Source of the DNA: Prevotella brunnea
Lineage (GTDB): Bacteria; Bacteroidota; Bacteroidia; Bacteroidales; Bacteroidaceae
Length of the DNA: 64,000 bases
Direction: 5' to 3'
Assembly (NCBI RefSeq): GCF_008016795.1
Contig: NZ_SDIK01000018.1
Location: forward strand, 27,107-91,106
Part shown: positions 42,016 to 50,384 of the stretch, one piece after another
Numbering within the stretch: the stretch's first letter is position 1
How the letters are laid out: each line of letters begins with the position of its first letter
The notes under the pieces: model-generated
Seen by the model: only the letters and a program-made list of their open reading frames with translations
The model's database searches: none
Told to the model about the DNA's origin: nothing
Made by a program: the position numbers and the translations under genes

Positions 42016-43032
42016 TCATTTATAAAAGTTCTTCTCGTAGGCTGTAAATTCGTCTTGCTTCCTGACGCATCTCTTCCACCAAGCCTCTATGAATCCGCAG
42101 CCGTAGCCTGTGAGTTGCACGTAGGCCGCAATGCCCGACAGAATGTTTGCCTTAAAATTGTGAAAGTAATACCAACTGTAGCAAACGTTAAGATAGTAAT
42201 AGGCGAACAGAAGCAGCAGCGGAGTTGCAGCAAGCCACCAGTTTGCGAGCACCAGCCCAACCAGAGAGATGACCAATAGCAGAGCCACTCCGAGTGTGAA
42301 AACCATTGGGAGCAGATGTACGAGTTTCAACGATTCCGGGTATTTCTTGTAAAGGTTCACGCGTGCAATGCCACTGTTATAGACTTGCCGCCAGAATTTC
42401 CGGAAGTCGGTGCGCCGCTTGTGCCATACCCATGCTTCGGGAAACAGTCGGCAGCGTTTCCCGGCTTTGAAGATGCGAATGGAAAAGTCGATGTCCTCGC
42501 CGAAACGCATCTTCGAGAATCCTCCCAATTCCATATATACGTCGCGTCTGATTCCCATATTGAAGGAGCGTGGGTAGAACTTGTCGAGCTTCTTCTTGCC
42601 ACCCCGGATGCCTCCGGTGGTGAAGAACGACGTCATGGAATAGGAAATGGCCTTCTGTGTGTCGGTGAAAGAGTTGTGGGCGCGGTCAGGTCCGCCGAAA
42701 GCATCGGCAGATTCGCGGTCGAGCTCGTCGCTGACGGCCTTCAGATAGCCATTGGGGAGCACGACATCGGAGTCGAGAATGAGGAGGTATTCGCCTTCTG
42801 CACGTTCAGCACCATAGTTTCGACTTTGCCCTGGACCGGAGTTGGGCTTCATGAAGTAGCGGAGTGTGAGCTGGTCGGCATATTTGCGGCAGACGTCCTC
42901 GCACGGAATCTGTGAGCCATCCTCAACGATGATGACCTCGAAATCCTTCTCCTCCTGATTGACGAGACTCTCAAGAAGTTCATCCACTTCGTCTGGACGA
43001 TTGAAAACGGGAACAATGATGCTGTATTTCAT
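42016..43032 (-). CDS. Family 2 glycosyltransferase, membrane-attached
   Basis: A 338-aa GT-A fold enzyme. The N terminus has the nucleotide-binding pattern YSIIVPVFNRPDEVDELLES, the DxD-type metal site is LILDSDVV, and RFGEDIDFSIRI carries the conserved ED region. Two membrane segments lie near residues 240-285, so it works at the inner membrane. Acceptor and sugar are not predictable; lipid or polysaccharide synthesis is likely. Confidence 0.88.
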   Translation of the reverse strand: MKYSIIVPVFNRPDEVDELLESLVNQEEKDFEVIIVEDGSQIPCEDVCRKYADQLTLRYFMKPNSGPGQSRNYGAERAEGEYLLILDSDVVLPNGYLKAVSDELDRESADAFGGPDRAHNSFTDTQKAISYSMTSFFTTGGIRGGKKKLDKFYPRSFNMGIRRDVYMELGGFSKMRFGEDIDFSIRIFKAGKRCRLFPEAWVWHKRRTDFRKFWRQVYNSGIARVNLYKKYPESLKLVHLLPMVFTLGVALLLVISLVGLVLANWWLAATPLLLLFAYYYLNVCYSWYYFHNFKANILSGIAAYVQLTGYGCGFIEAWWKRCVRKQDEFTAYEKNFYK

Positions 43033-43065
43033 GGGAAAGCGTAAGAAGTGTTTGTAATCTGACAG

Positions 43066-43176
43066 ATAAAAGAAAAAGAGTAAAAAGGTAAAAGTTGCGA
43101 ACGATAGACTCTGATGTTCAAGCTCTGAATATCAGAAAGTCTTGTTCTGGCCTTTTACTTTTTTACTCTTCTTTAT
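43066..43176 (-). terminator. Long stem-loop after efp
   Basis: A-rich left arm (43066-43094) and T-rich right arm (43151-43176) are complementary over about 25 bases. An inner stem AGAC-TCTGAT/ATCAGA-GTCT sits in the loop. On the minus strand it follows the efp stop within a few bases and would act as terminator or 3' stabiliser. Confidence 0.6.
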
Positions 43177-43179
43177 GCT

Positions 43180-43746
43180 TTAGCCGTTAACTCGACCAAG
43201 ATAGCTGCCGTCGCGGGTGTCGATCTGGATCGTCTCGCCCTCGTTGATGAATAGAGGCACACGTACTTCGGCGCCAGTCTCAAGTGTAGCTGGCTTGGTT
43301 GCGTTGGTTGCGGTGTTGCCTTTGACTCCTGGTTCGCTGTGTGTAATCTTCAGGGTGGTCTTCACTGGCATCTCGGCAGAGAGGATTGTGCCATCGGAAG
43401 TGTCTGTAACCACTTCAACAACATCGCCTTCCTTCATGAACTCTGCTCCTGTAATCTGGTGGAGAGGGATAGGAATTTGCTCGAAAGTCTCCTGGTTCAT
43501 AAAGATATAGCCCGTTGAATCTTGGTAGAGATATTGGTAAGGGCGACGCTCTACGCGTACATCTTCGAGTTTGAAACCTACTTGGAAAGTGCGTTCGAGT
43601 ACACGACCGTCAGCAACGTTCTTTAGTTTTGTAATCATAACGGTGTTGCCCTTGCCTGGCTTCCTGTGCTGAAAGTCGATGCAAGTCCAAATCTTTCCAT
43701 CAAGACGGATACATGTTCCGATTTTGATTTCCTGTGAATTAATCAT
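43180..43746 (-). CDS. efp: Elongation factor P
   Basis: Rescues ribosomes stalled at polyproline. The 188-aa length is standard, with a KOW-like N-terminal domain (MINSQEIKIGTCIRLDGKIW) and two OB folds. The tip region FQHRKPGKGNTVMITKLKN contains the lysine normally modified in EF-P. The final motif VPLFINEGETIQIDTRDGSYLGR is the family signature. A -7 box TAACTTTG (43804-43811) lies 58 bp upstream. Confidence 0.97.
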   Translation of the reverse strand: MINSQEIKIGTCIRLDGKIWTCIDFQHRKPGKGNTVMITKLKNVADGRVLERTFQVGFKLEDVRVERRPYQYLYQDSTGYIFMNQETFEQIPIPLHQITGAEFMKEGDVVEVVTDTSDGTILSAEMPVKTTLKITHSEPGVKGNTATNATKPATLETGAEVRVPLFINEGETIQIDTRDGSYLGRVNG

Positions 43747-43803
43747 AAACTGTTAATATATAATTTGTTACTTATTATTTATACCACGGATGGTTTTGCG
43801 GTG

Positions 43804-43811
43804 CAAAGTTA
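43804..43811 (-). promoter_or_regulatory. -7 box TAACTTTG of efp
   Basis: The plus strand reads CAAAGTTA. It matches TAnnTTTG, 58 bp before the efp ATG; a -33 box is not clear. Confidence 0.55.
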
Positions 43812-43862
43812 AGCAATTTATAGAAAAAAACATAAATTATTCACCTAAAAATCAATGTTTTC

Positions 43863-43893
43863 TTGGTTAATTCAAAAAGTTTAAGTAATTTTG
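43863..43893 (+). promoter_or_regulatory. Promoter of rpmH
   Basis: TTG at 43863-43865, 20 bp, then TAATTTTG at 43886-43893. It precedes rpmH by 73 bp. Confidence 0.65.
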
Positions 43894-43966
43894 CAGCCCG
43901 TAACGTTGGAAACGATTCCGCCGTTTGCGTTGGCTTGCACAATAACAATAAAAACAGAATAAAGCA

Positions 43967-44122
43967 ATGAAAAGAACATTTCAGCCTCACAACCGTCGCC
44001 GTGTGAACAAACATGGCTTCCGCGAAAGAATGGCAACAAAAAACGGTCGTCGTGTATTGGCGTCTCGTCGTGCCAAAGGTCGCAAAAAATTAACTGTATC
44101 TGACGAGCATCACGGAAAATAA
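43967..44122 (+). CDS. rpmH: Ribosomal protein L34 (bL34)
   Basis: A 51-codon gene with the unmistakable start [20 protein letters not shown] and the very basic body [17 protein letters not shown]34 is a small protein of the 50S subunit. The C-terminal extension TVSDEHHGK is as in Bacteroidetes L34. It has its own promoter and terminator and is divergent from efp; it is not next to dnaA here. Confidence 0.97.
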   Translation: MKRTFQPHNRRRVNKHGFRERMATKNGRRVLASRRAKGRKKLTVSDEHHGK

Positions 44123-44148
44123 TTCGGGCTCAAGGAAAAAGGAAGTGA

Positions 44149-44194
44149 AAACGGAAAGAAGTAGAGTGCAATCTTTGCTTCTTTCCGTTTTTTT
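44149..44194 (+). terminator. Terminator after rpmH
   Basis: ACGGAAAGAAG and CTTCTTTCCGT form an 11-bp stem followed by a long T run, 26 bp after the rpmH stop. The next promoter begins directly behind it. Confidence 0.88.
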
Positions 44195-44197
44195 CTA

Positions 44198-44205
44198 TAA
44201 CTTTG
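44198..44205 (+). promoter_or_regulatory. -7 box TAACTTTG upstream of the PASTA gene
   Basis: TAnnTTTG match 32 bp before the ATG at 44238, placed right after the rpmH terminator. Confidence 0.6.
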
Positions 44206-44237
44206 CCCGATATAAGCGATTTATCAGTTAAAGACGG

Positions 44238-45017
44238 ATGGCATCAAGAAGATTCATTGATAATTTCTTCAGCACATATCTCTGGGGCAATGTTCTGGCG
44301 ATTGTCATCCTCGTTGTTATACTCTCACTGGGCGTAAGGTACGGAATAGACTTCTATACCCGCCACGGCGAATCGATTGTCGTGCCGAATGTCATACACA
44401 AACAATTCGACGAAGCTCAAGATATCATGAGCAAAGTGGGACTGACCATCGAGGTGGCAGATACCGGATATGTGAAGGACTTGCCACCCGATTGCATCTT
44501 GGAACAGACGCCGGTGGGAGGCAAACGCATTAAGTCCACTCATGTCGTTTACGTAACCATCAATGGCGCAAGTGCTCCCACGTTGGAACTGCCTGACCTG
44601 ATTGATAATAGTTCGCTCAGGGAGGCACAGGCACAGCTTCTTTCCATGGGTTTCAAGGTGGGCGAACCGGAATATATACCGGGCGAAAAGGATTGGATTT
44701 ACGGTATCTTGGTGAATGGCAAACATGTTCAGGCGGGCGATCGCATCCCGGCCGATGCCGTGGTAATCATTCAAGTGGGTGATGGAACTCGCGATGTAAC
44801 CGACACGGCATCGTTGCATCCTGTGTTTGGGTATGAAGATGTGGAAGTGGAAGAACCGGAAGATGAATACGAATATGAATGGGTGGAAGTCCCGGTCGAT
44901 GAGAATGGTAACGAGATAAAGGAGGGAGAAAGAGATTTGCCTCGTACAGTACCTTCTGTTCCACCTGCTCCGACGGTTGTTCCCAGTGAACAGAACCGTT
45001 CAAAGCCTGCCGATTAG
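44238..45017 (+). CDS. Membrane-anchored PASTA-domain protein
   Basis: A 259-aa protein with one N-terminal membrane helix (LAIVILVVILSLGVRYGI) and periplasmic PASTA domains (VVPNVIHKQFDEAQDIMSKVGL at about 47; LELPDLIDNSSLREAQAQLL at about 117; a third, shorter, around 160-190). PASTA domains bind peptidoglycan or related cell-wall ligands. Unlike PASTA kinases and PBPs it has no enzymatic domain. The tail is acidic and then Pro-rich (VPSVPPAPTVVPSE). It is followed 3 bp later by the RluD-type gene, so the two are co-transcribed. Confidence 0.9.
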   Translation: MASRRFIDNFFSTYLWGNVLAIVILVVILSLGVRYGIDFYTRHGESIVVPNVIHKQFDEAQDIMSKVGLTIEVADTGYVKDLPPDCILEQTPVGGKRIKSTHVVYVTINGASAPTLELPDLIDNSSLREAQAQLLSMGFKVGEPEYIPGEKDWIYGILVNGKHVQAGDRIPADAVVIIQVGDGTRDVTDTASLHPVFGYEDVEVEEPEDEYEYEWVEVPVDENGNEIKEGERDLPRTVPSVPPAPTVVPSEQNRSKPAD

Positions 45018-45020
45018 AAT

Positions 45021-46097
45021 ATGATTGACGAAGAAGACTTTTTGGAGGATGATTTTCAGCAAGTGGAAGATGGCTTTTCGGGCAACAAAGAACTCTACGA
45101 GCACTTCCGGGTGGTTGTCGATAAAGGGCAGGAAACTGTGCGAATTGATAAGTATCTCTTTGAACGGATGCAGCACTCCAGTCGCAATCGCATACAGAAG
45201 GCTGCAGAAGCAGGCTGTATTCATGTGAACGGAAGCCCCGTAAAGAGCAACTATAAGGTGCGCCCCGATGATGTTATCACATTGATGCTCGACCGCCCAA
45301 AGCATGATAATACCATAGAGCCGGAGGATATTCCACTCGATATCGTCTATGAGGATAGCTGGCTCATGGTGATAAATAAACCTGCCGGACTGGTGGTTCA
45401 TCCCGGAGCCGGAAACTTTCACGGAACGCTTATCAATGCGGTGGCTTGGCATTTGAAAGATCTTGTCGGTTTCGACCCCAACGATCCGGAGGTGGGACTT
45501 GTTCATCGAATAGATAAAGATACAAGTGGGCTGCTCGTGATAGCCAAAGTGCCCGATGCAAAGACGGCTCTTGGCAAGCAGTTCTTCAATAAAACCACTC
45601 ATCGCAGTTACAACGCGTTGGTGTGGGGTAATTTCAAGGAGAACGAAGGCAGAATAGAGGGGAACATTGCACGAGACCCTAAGGATCGTTTGCGAATGAC
45701 CGTCTTTCCATCCGATTCTGATATAGGAAAGCCTGCGGTAACGCATTATAGGGTTTTGGAACGTTTCGGATATACAACACTTGTGGAATGTGTTCTTGAA
45801 ACGGGGCGTACCCATCAGATTCGAGCGCACATGAAGCACATCGGACACCCACTCTTTGGCGATGAGAAATATGGTGGTATGGAAATTATTCGCGGACAAC
45901 GTACAGCCAGCTATAAAGCTTTTATACGGAATTGTCTGATGATTTGCAATCGGCAGGCACTTCATGCTCGCACGTTGGGCTTTGTTCATCCGCATTCGGG
46001 CAAGCAGATGGATTTCACCAGTGAACTTCCCACCGACCTTGCCATGGTGATAGAGAAATGGAGGAACTATATCGGGGGCAGAAATGAGCTTCGGTAA
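45021..46097 (+). CDS. rluD: RluD-type 23S rRNA pseudouridine synthase
   Basis: Converts uridines of 23S rRNA to pseudouridine. In the 358-aa protein, an S4 RNA-binding domain (IDKYLFERMQHSSRNRIQKA, about 40-95) precedes the catalytic domain with the RluA/RluD motif VHRIDKDTSGLLVIAK (catalytic Asp) and the C-terminal GRTHQIRAHMKHIGHPL. An acidic N-terminal extension of about 20 residues is usual in Bacteroidetes. It lies in a run PASTA - rluD - ddl - plsC. Confidence 0.93.
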   Translation: MIDEEDFLEDDFQQVEDGFSGNKELYEHFRVVVDKGQETVRIDKYLFERMQHSSRNRIQKAAEAGCIHVNGSPVKSNYKVRPDDVITLMLDRPKHDNTIEPEDIPLDIVYEDSWLMVINKPAGLVVHPGAGNFHGTLINAVAWHLKDLVGFDPNDPEVGLVHRIDKDTSGLLVIAKVPDAKTALGKQFFNKTTHRSYNALVWGNFKENEGRIEGNIARDPKDRLRMTVFPSDSDIGKPAVTHYRVLERFGYTTLVECVLETGRTHQIRAHMKHIGHPLFGDEKYGGMEIIRGQRTASYKAFIRNCLMICNRQALHARTLGFVHPHSGKQMDFTSELPTDLAMVIEKWRNYIGGRNELR

Positions 46098-46141
46098 ATT
46101 GCAGTGAGATAAAATAAGGATGATAAATTATTAACGACACA

Positions 46142-47137
46142 ATGAATAATACGAAACGAACCATTGCTATTGTTTGTGGCGGAGATTCTTCTGAGCATGA
46201 TGTTTCCATGCGTTCGGCGCAAGGATTGTACTCTTTCTTTGATAAGGAGAGATACAATATTTATATTGTAGATGTCAAAGGAACCGATTGGCATGTGAAC
46301 TTAGACGATGGAACAACGGCGCCAATTGATAAAAATGACTTCTCTTTCAGAGAGAACGGCAAACTTGTTTTGTTTGATTACGCTTATATCACCATCCACG
46401 GGCAACCCGGAGAGAACGGAGTGATGCAAGGGTACTTCGAACTTATTCATCTGCCTTATTCTACTTGTGGGGTATTGGTTGAGGCTCTGACTTTCGATAA
46501 GTATGTTCTGAATCGCTATCTCAGTACGTTTGGCATCCGAGTGCCCGATAGTGTCTTGCTTCGCCGTGGCGATGCTTGCGACGTGAAAGAGATTGAGAAG
46601 CGTTTGGGCATGCCTTGTTTCGTGAAGCCTGCGGCAGACGGAAGCAGTTTTGGGGTCTCAAAGGTGAAGAATGCCGACCAGATAGCACCGGCACTGCGCG
46701 TGGCTTTCATGGAAAGTGATGAAGTGATGATCGAAGGCTTCCTCGATGGCGTGGAACTCTCACAAGGTGTTTACAAAACAAAGGAAAAATCTGTTGTGTT
46801 CCCTGCCACCGAGGTGGTTACAAGTAATGAGTTCTTCGATTACAATGCCAAATACAATGGTGAGGTGGACGAGATAACACCTGCTCGCATCTCACCCGAA
46901 ACCGCCAAAGAGGTGGCAGCTCAGACCAGTCGGATTTACGACATACTCCATGCCAATGGAATTATTCGTATCGATTACATCATCACGAAGAATAAGGAGG
47001 GAAAGGATGTGGTAAACATGCTCGAGGTGAACACGACGCCGGGCATGACTGCAACGAGTTTTATTCCTCAACAAGTGCGTGCGGCAGGACTGGATATTAA
47101 AGAAGTTCTGACGGAAATAGTGGAAAATCAATTCTAA
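46142..47137 (+). CDS. ddl: D-alanine--D-alanine ligase
   Basis: Makes the D-Ala-D-Ala dipeptide for peptidoglycan, in the cytoplasm. The 331-aa ATP-grasp protein shows the N-terminal motif CGGDSSEHDVSMRSA, the ligase signature HGQPGENGVMQGYFEL, and near the end RIDYIITKNKEG and LEVNTTPGMTATSFIPQQ with the metal-binding Glu/Asn. The Tyr/Phe position typical for D-Ala specificity is in the PYSTCG region. It follows the rluD gene by 44 bp. Confidence 0.97.
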   Translation: MNNTKRTIAIVCGGDSSEHDVSMRSAQGLYSFFDKERYNIYIVDVKGTDWHVNLDDGTTAPIDKNDFSFRENGKLVLFDYAYITIHGQPGENGVMQGYFELIHLPYSTCGVLVEALTFDKYVLNRYLSTFGIRVPDSVLLRRGDACDVKEIEKRLGMPCFVKPAADGSSFGVSKVKNADQIAPALRVAFMESDEVMIEGFLDGVELSQGVYKTKEKSVVFPATEVVTSNEFFDYNAKYNGEVDEITPARISPETAKEVAAQTSRIYDILHANGIIRIDYIITKNKEGKDVVNMLEVNTTPGMTATSFIPQQVRAAGLDIKEVLTEIVENQF

Positions 47138-47242
47138 AATAAGAGAGAAGACAAATAATGGTGCGAATGATGAGCAGAATGCCAATATGCAACTGATAGT
47201 AAGCTCTCGTTCCTTATTCGCCTTTCATAAAAATGCTTCGCT

Positions 47243-48394
47243 ATGATAATACCGGAAAAATTCAACAACATCCGTCCGTTTATCCCGGAGGAATTGCCAC
47301 GGGTCTATGAGCGATTGCTCGTCGATCCACAGTTTTTGGAGGTCTTGAAGAAAGTCTTCCCTACTCATCCCTTTGAACGATTGAGACAACAGCTGTTGTC
47401 TTGTAAGACATTGCTCGAATTTCAGAAGATGTTTATTTACGGTATTGTCCAAGACGTTATGAAGAAGTCGGGCAATGGCTTTGAGATGGAAGCTCCACGG
47501 CTTCAGCCCGATGCCAACTACACTTTCATGAGCAATCACAGGGATATTGTGCTTGATTCGGCGTTGCTCGATGTTCTGCTCATTGATAATCGTTTCAAGA
47601 CAACTTGCGAAATAGCCATCGGCGACAATTTACTGAAATACCCTTGGATAAAAGACATAGTTCGACTGAATAAGAGTTTTATCGTTCTGAGAAATCTGCC
47701 ACTTCGTCAGATGTTGCAAGCCAGCAAGACCCTCTCCGAATACATGCACTTTGCCATAAACGACAAGCAGGAGAATATTTGGATTGCACAGCGAGAAGGG
47801 CGTGCCAAAGACTCTGACGACCGCACGGCAGAAGCCGTACTCAAAATGATGACTATGGGAGGTGAAGGTACTGTAATGGAGCGATTGAAAGCCTTGCACA
47901 TCGTACCACTCTCCATATCATACGAGTATGATCCCTGCGATTTCTTGAAAGCGAAAGAATTTCAACAGCGACGCGATAATCCCGACTTCACGAAAGCTCC
48001 GCAAGACGATGTTGTCAGCATGCTAACCGGTATCAAAGGGTATAAGGGACATGTGCATTATCATGCCGCTGAATGTATTGATGATTATTTATCGTCTTTG
48101 GATGCTGACTTGTCCAAAGCAGATTTTTACAAGGTCGTGGCGAGACATATTGATCAAGAAATACACAAGCGCTATCACCTTTATGCCAATAATTACGTGG
48201 CTCTCGACCTGTTGAATGGGAAAACAGAATTTGCCGATAGATATTCAGCAGAGGAAAAGGTCGCGTTCGAGAAGTATCTGGATGGCCAGATTGCCAAAAT
48301 CGTTTTGCCAAACAAAGACGAGTGCTTCCTCCGCAGCCGTATTCTGACCATGTATGCCAATCCTGCGATAAACTATCTGAAAGCCAATGATTAG
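47243..48394 (+). CDS. PlsC-type 1-acylglycerol-3-phosphate acyltransferase
   Basis: A 383-aa member of the glycerol-phosphate acyltransferase superfamily. The active-site box is MSNHRDIVLDSALLD (a His with the Asp five residues on, as in related Bacteroidetes sequences) and the second block is IWIAQREGRAKDSDDRT (phosphate binding). It would act at the inner membrane in phospholipid synthesis. It is longer than E. coli PlsC (245 aa), with an N-terminal domain of about 85 residues. The stop overlaps the next gene's start by 8 bp. Confidence 0.85.
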   Translation: MIIPEKFNNIRPFIPEELPRVYERLLVDPQFLEVLKKVFPTHPFERLRQQLLSCKTLLEFQKMFIYGIVQDVMKKSGNGFEMEAPRLQPDANYTFMSNHRDIVLDSALLDVLLIDNRFKTTCEIAIGDNLLKYPWIKDIVRLNKSFIVLRNLPLRQMLQASKTLSEYMHFAINDKQENIWIAQREGRAKDSDDRTAEAVLKMMTMGGEGTVMERLKALHIVPLSISYEYDPCDFLKAKEFQQRRDNPDFTKAPQDDVVSMLTGIKGYKGHVHYHAAECIDDYLSSLDADLSKADFYKVVARHIDQEIHKRYHLYANNYVALDLLNGKTEFADRYSAEEKVAFEKYLDGQIAKIVLPNKDECFLRSRILTMYANPAINYLKAND

Positions 48395-49046
48395 GAAGTT
48401 CCTGTTGTTTTTGTCCGTATTGGGAATGGCAGCTTGTACAAATGATGCATTTGAGACAGGCGATTCCGATTTTTCCTATCTGCGTTCAGACTTTGTTGAG
48501 GCCAAGACCGATGCCTCGGCGAAGTTTGTATCGGCCGTGACGGATGACGACGAAATCGTGAATCTTTCCGTTCCTCTGAGCGCAAGTTGGGCGACCACTC
48601 CCGATTCGGTTTATCGTGCCCAGCTATATTATAATAAGAAAGGAGAGGTGAATGAGCCCGTGGCCATTTCTTGGGTACCGGTGTTGAAGCCCTCAACACC
48701 CTCTGACGATGATTCTACCGGCGACGACCCGGTTATTTTCAAAAGTGCGTGGCTGAGCAAAAACGGAAAATACCTGAATCTCGGGCTGATGCTCAAGACC
48801 GGTCCGACGTCTGATGAGACACAACGCCATTCCGTCGGTGTCGTTTGCGACTCCATCGTCACCGATGGTGATGCGACAAAGACCTATTACCTTCGATTCC
48901 GGCATCAACAGAATCAGGTTCCGCAATACTATTCCACACATTTTTATGCCAGTATTCCCACTTCTGCTTTCCATAAGGGGGCGAGGCTTCAGCTGTTGCT
49001 CCACACTTATGAAGGAGTGGTGGTAAAGTCATTCGAGTTGTACTGA
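48387..49046 (+). CDS. NigD-like outer-membrane lipoprotein
   Basis: A 219-aa lipoprotein with lipobox GMAAC (Cys17) followed by Thr-Asn-Asp. It has the two-domain layout of NigD-like proteins: a small beta domain (about 35-110) ending SWVPVLKPSTPSDDD, and a beta-sandwich (about 120-219: FKSAWLSKNGKYLNLGLML, KTYYLRFRHQQN). Members are linked to bacteriocin loci or surface processes but their biochemical role is unknown. The start overlaps plsC by 8 bp. Confidence 0.78.
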   Translation: MIRKFLLFLSVLGMAACTNDAFETGDSDFSYLRSDFVEAKTDASAKFVSAVTDDDEIVNLSVPLSASWATTPDSVYRAQLYYNKKGEVNEPVAISWVPVLKPSTPSDDDSTGDDPVIFKSAWLSKNGKYLNLGLMLKTGPTSDETQRHSVGVVCDSIVTDGDATKTYYLRFRHQQNQVPQYYSTHFYASIPTSAFHKGARLQLLLHTYEGVVVKSFELY

Positions 49047-49068
49047 TTGAAAGAACAAAAACATTGCC

Positions 49069-49584
49069 ATGAGGGAAAAACTATTATTGGTCATTGCTTT
49101 GGCATTTGTTCAACTGAACATGCTCGCGCAAACGCAGGAACACTCAGATAATCCTCTTGTTGTAATAGACGGAATGGCAGTCAATGACTCTATACTGCAG
49201 GTTTCCCAAACCGAGATGTTGTCAGATTCCGCAAAGCAGATTGTAGCTCGGCGTTTGGATTGCCTTAATAGCTATGCCATCGACACAATTATAGTTGTTG
49301 ATAAAGCAGCGGCAGAGAAAGTTATTTTGTGTAAGCCTAATACTTCCGGGATAATTCTAATAACGACAAACTCTTTGGCAGAATTGGAATTGATGATAGA
49401 TGGTAAGCGTCGAAAACCAAGGAAGCGAATAACAATTATTGATGCCTTGTATTTTCCTGAATATTTTGCCACAGCCTTGTCAAAATCCCTACACCGAAAG
49501 AAAATTAAAAAAATGGAGTTGCTTATCCACAAAGGAACTGTCAGTCCGGAACGAAAGTCAATGGTTGTAATAACAACGAAGTGA
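49069..49584 (+). CDS. Exported TonB-plug-like small protein, no barrel
   Basis: A 171-aa protein with a signal peptide (LLLVIALAFVQLNMLAQ). Residues about 28-105 copy the skeleton of a SusC-type plug: NPLVVIDGMAVNDS, then IDTIIVVDKAAAEKVI and GIILITT, where SusC has PLIVIDGLAIDN, ESFNVLKDASATAIYG and GVIIITT. No barrel follows; the C-terminal 60 residues are basic (KRRKPRKRITI, LHRKKIKKMELLI). It may be a partner of a TonB system. It lies 22 bp after the NigD-like gene and is probably co-transcribed with it. Confidence 0.7.
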   Translation: MREKLLLVIALAFVQLNMLAQTQEHSDNPLVVIDGMAVNDSILQVSQTEMLSDSAKQIVARRLDCLNSYAIDTIIVVDKAAAEKVILCKPNTSGIILITTNSLAELELMIDGKRRKPRKRITIIDALYFPEYFATALSKSLHRKKIKKMELLIHKGTVSPERKSMVVITTK

Positions 49585-49701
49585 AAAGGGCTCTGTCGAA
49601 ACTTAGGGAGCATAAATTCGAGCAAGTCTGCATAGGAAGCACCTCCGTTCTGTTTTACGGTGAATAACCCAATCGTTCGCCTCTATGGAGCCGTGCTCAA
49701 C

Positions 49702-49963
49702 CAATAATGTCCTAAATATTTCTTATTCTATCCATCAAAGCTTACCTTTTGCGTTTTAAAAGCTTACCTTTTACAATGCAAAAGGTCATGAATTGGAATA
49801 CAAAAGCTAAGCTTTTAAATCTCAATTAATATCATTCTGATTATCAATAGATTACAAAATGTGTCTCCAATACGGTTTTTGTAATGTAATTTTATGGTGC
49901 CGGGCAAGTCGAATGTTCGCTATCAACCGTCTGCCATACAAAAAAATATTTAGGACACTATTG
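49702..49963 (+). mobile_element. MITE-like element with 20-bp inverted terminal repeats
   Basis: CAATAATGTCCTAAATATTT (49702-49721) and the reverse complement of its right end (49944-49963) agree at 19 of 20 bases. Inside are four palindrome units at 49735, 49757, 49779 and 49801 (22-bp period) and, 20 nt on, TGATTATCAATAGATTACAAAA from 49838. There is no ORF, so it is non-autonomous. It lies in the 800-bp gene-free stretch 49585-50384. Confidence 0.82.
49735..49848 (+). repeat. 22-bp-period palindrome array, copy 5, inside the MITE
   Basis: 17-bp units at 49735, 49757, 49779 (CAAAAGGTCATGAATTG, an altered unit) and 49801, plus the tail at 49838-49848. The altered third unit is identical in the copy at 61.5 kb, so these two share a recent ancestor. 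Confidence 0.93.
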
Positions 49964-49970
49964 ATGCTCA

Positions 49971-50062
49971 ACGCCTCTATAGAGAGGTATGTTACGCCTC
50001 TATAGAGATGTATGTTACGCCTCTATAGAGACGTTGTCAGCATCTCTATAGAGACGTTTTGT
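49971..50062 (+). repeat. 23-bp-period array of the palindrome CTCTATAGAG
   Basis: CTCTATAGAG occurs at 49975, 49998, 50021 and 50044, exactly 23 bp apart, inside units that begin ACGCCTCTATAGAG. A related CGCCTCTATGGAG at 49678-49690 on the other side of the MITE suggests the MITE inserted into the array. Confidence 0.9.
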
Positions 50063-50087
50063 ACGCTCGGCATGAGCATTGTTTAAT

Positions 50088-50275
50088 GGGTGCAAGCCCC
50101 GAGTAAGTCCCAATAGCGGGAATTACATAGCCAAGGGAAAGGGTGTTCATCATGAGGTGAAATCTGAAGGGATGGCTGAAAAAAGCTTGCCACACACCGT
50201 GAGGTGTAAAAGCATGAAACCGCCGTATGTCGAACGATACGTACGGTGGTGTGGGAGGTTGGTAAATGTGAAAAG
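50088..50275 (+). mobile_element. Group II intron remnant without its reverse transcriptase
   Basis: About 90 nt from 50088 resemble the domain I segment of bacterial group II introns (AAGGGAAAGGGTGTTCATC then GAGGTGAAATCTGAAGG). At 50218-50251 there is a complete domain V hairpin: CCGCCGTATG, a CGAA loop region, and TACGTACGGTGG. Possible domain VI follows. The 1.5-2 kb with the reverse transcriptase that should lie between is missing. The reading frame through it has no coding value. Confidence 0.72.
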
Positions 50276-50281
50276 TAGGAG

Positions 50282-50334
50282 GGTAAATGCCTTTTATGAA
50301 TAACATTTACCTTCTGCCCAATTTTTTTATTTTT
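50282..50334 (+). terminator. Weak terminator between the intron remnant and the TonB-linked gene
   Basis: GGTAAATG and CATTTACC form an 8-bp stem (50282-50311), and T runs follow after 12 bases. Confidence 0.4.
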
Positions 50335-50384
50335 TCGTGAGACAAGAGGCACGAGACAGCTTGAGAATGGTTCAGACGATTGGT

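Noticed and set aside
50079..50303. 74-codon frame with MKPPYVERYVRW
   Set aside because: It runs through the domain V hairpin of the group II intron remnant; such frames are known false genes.
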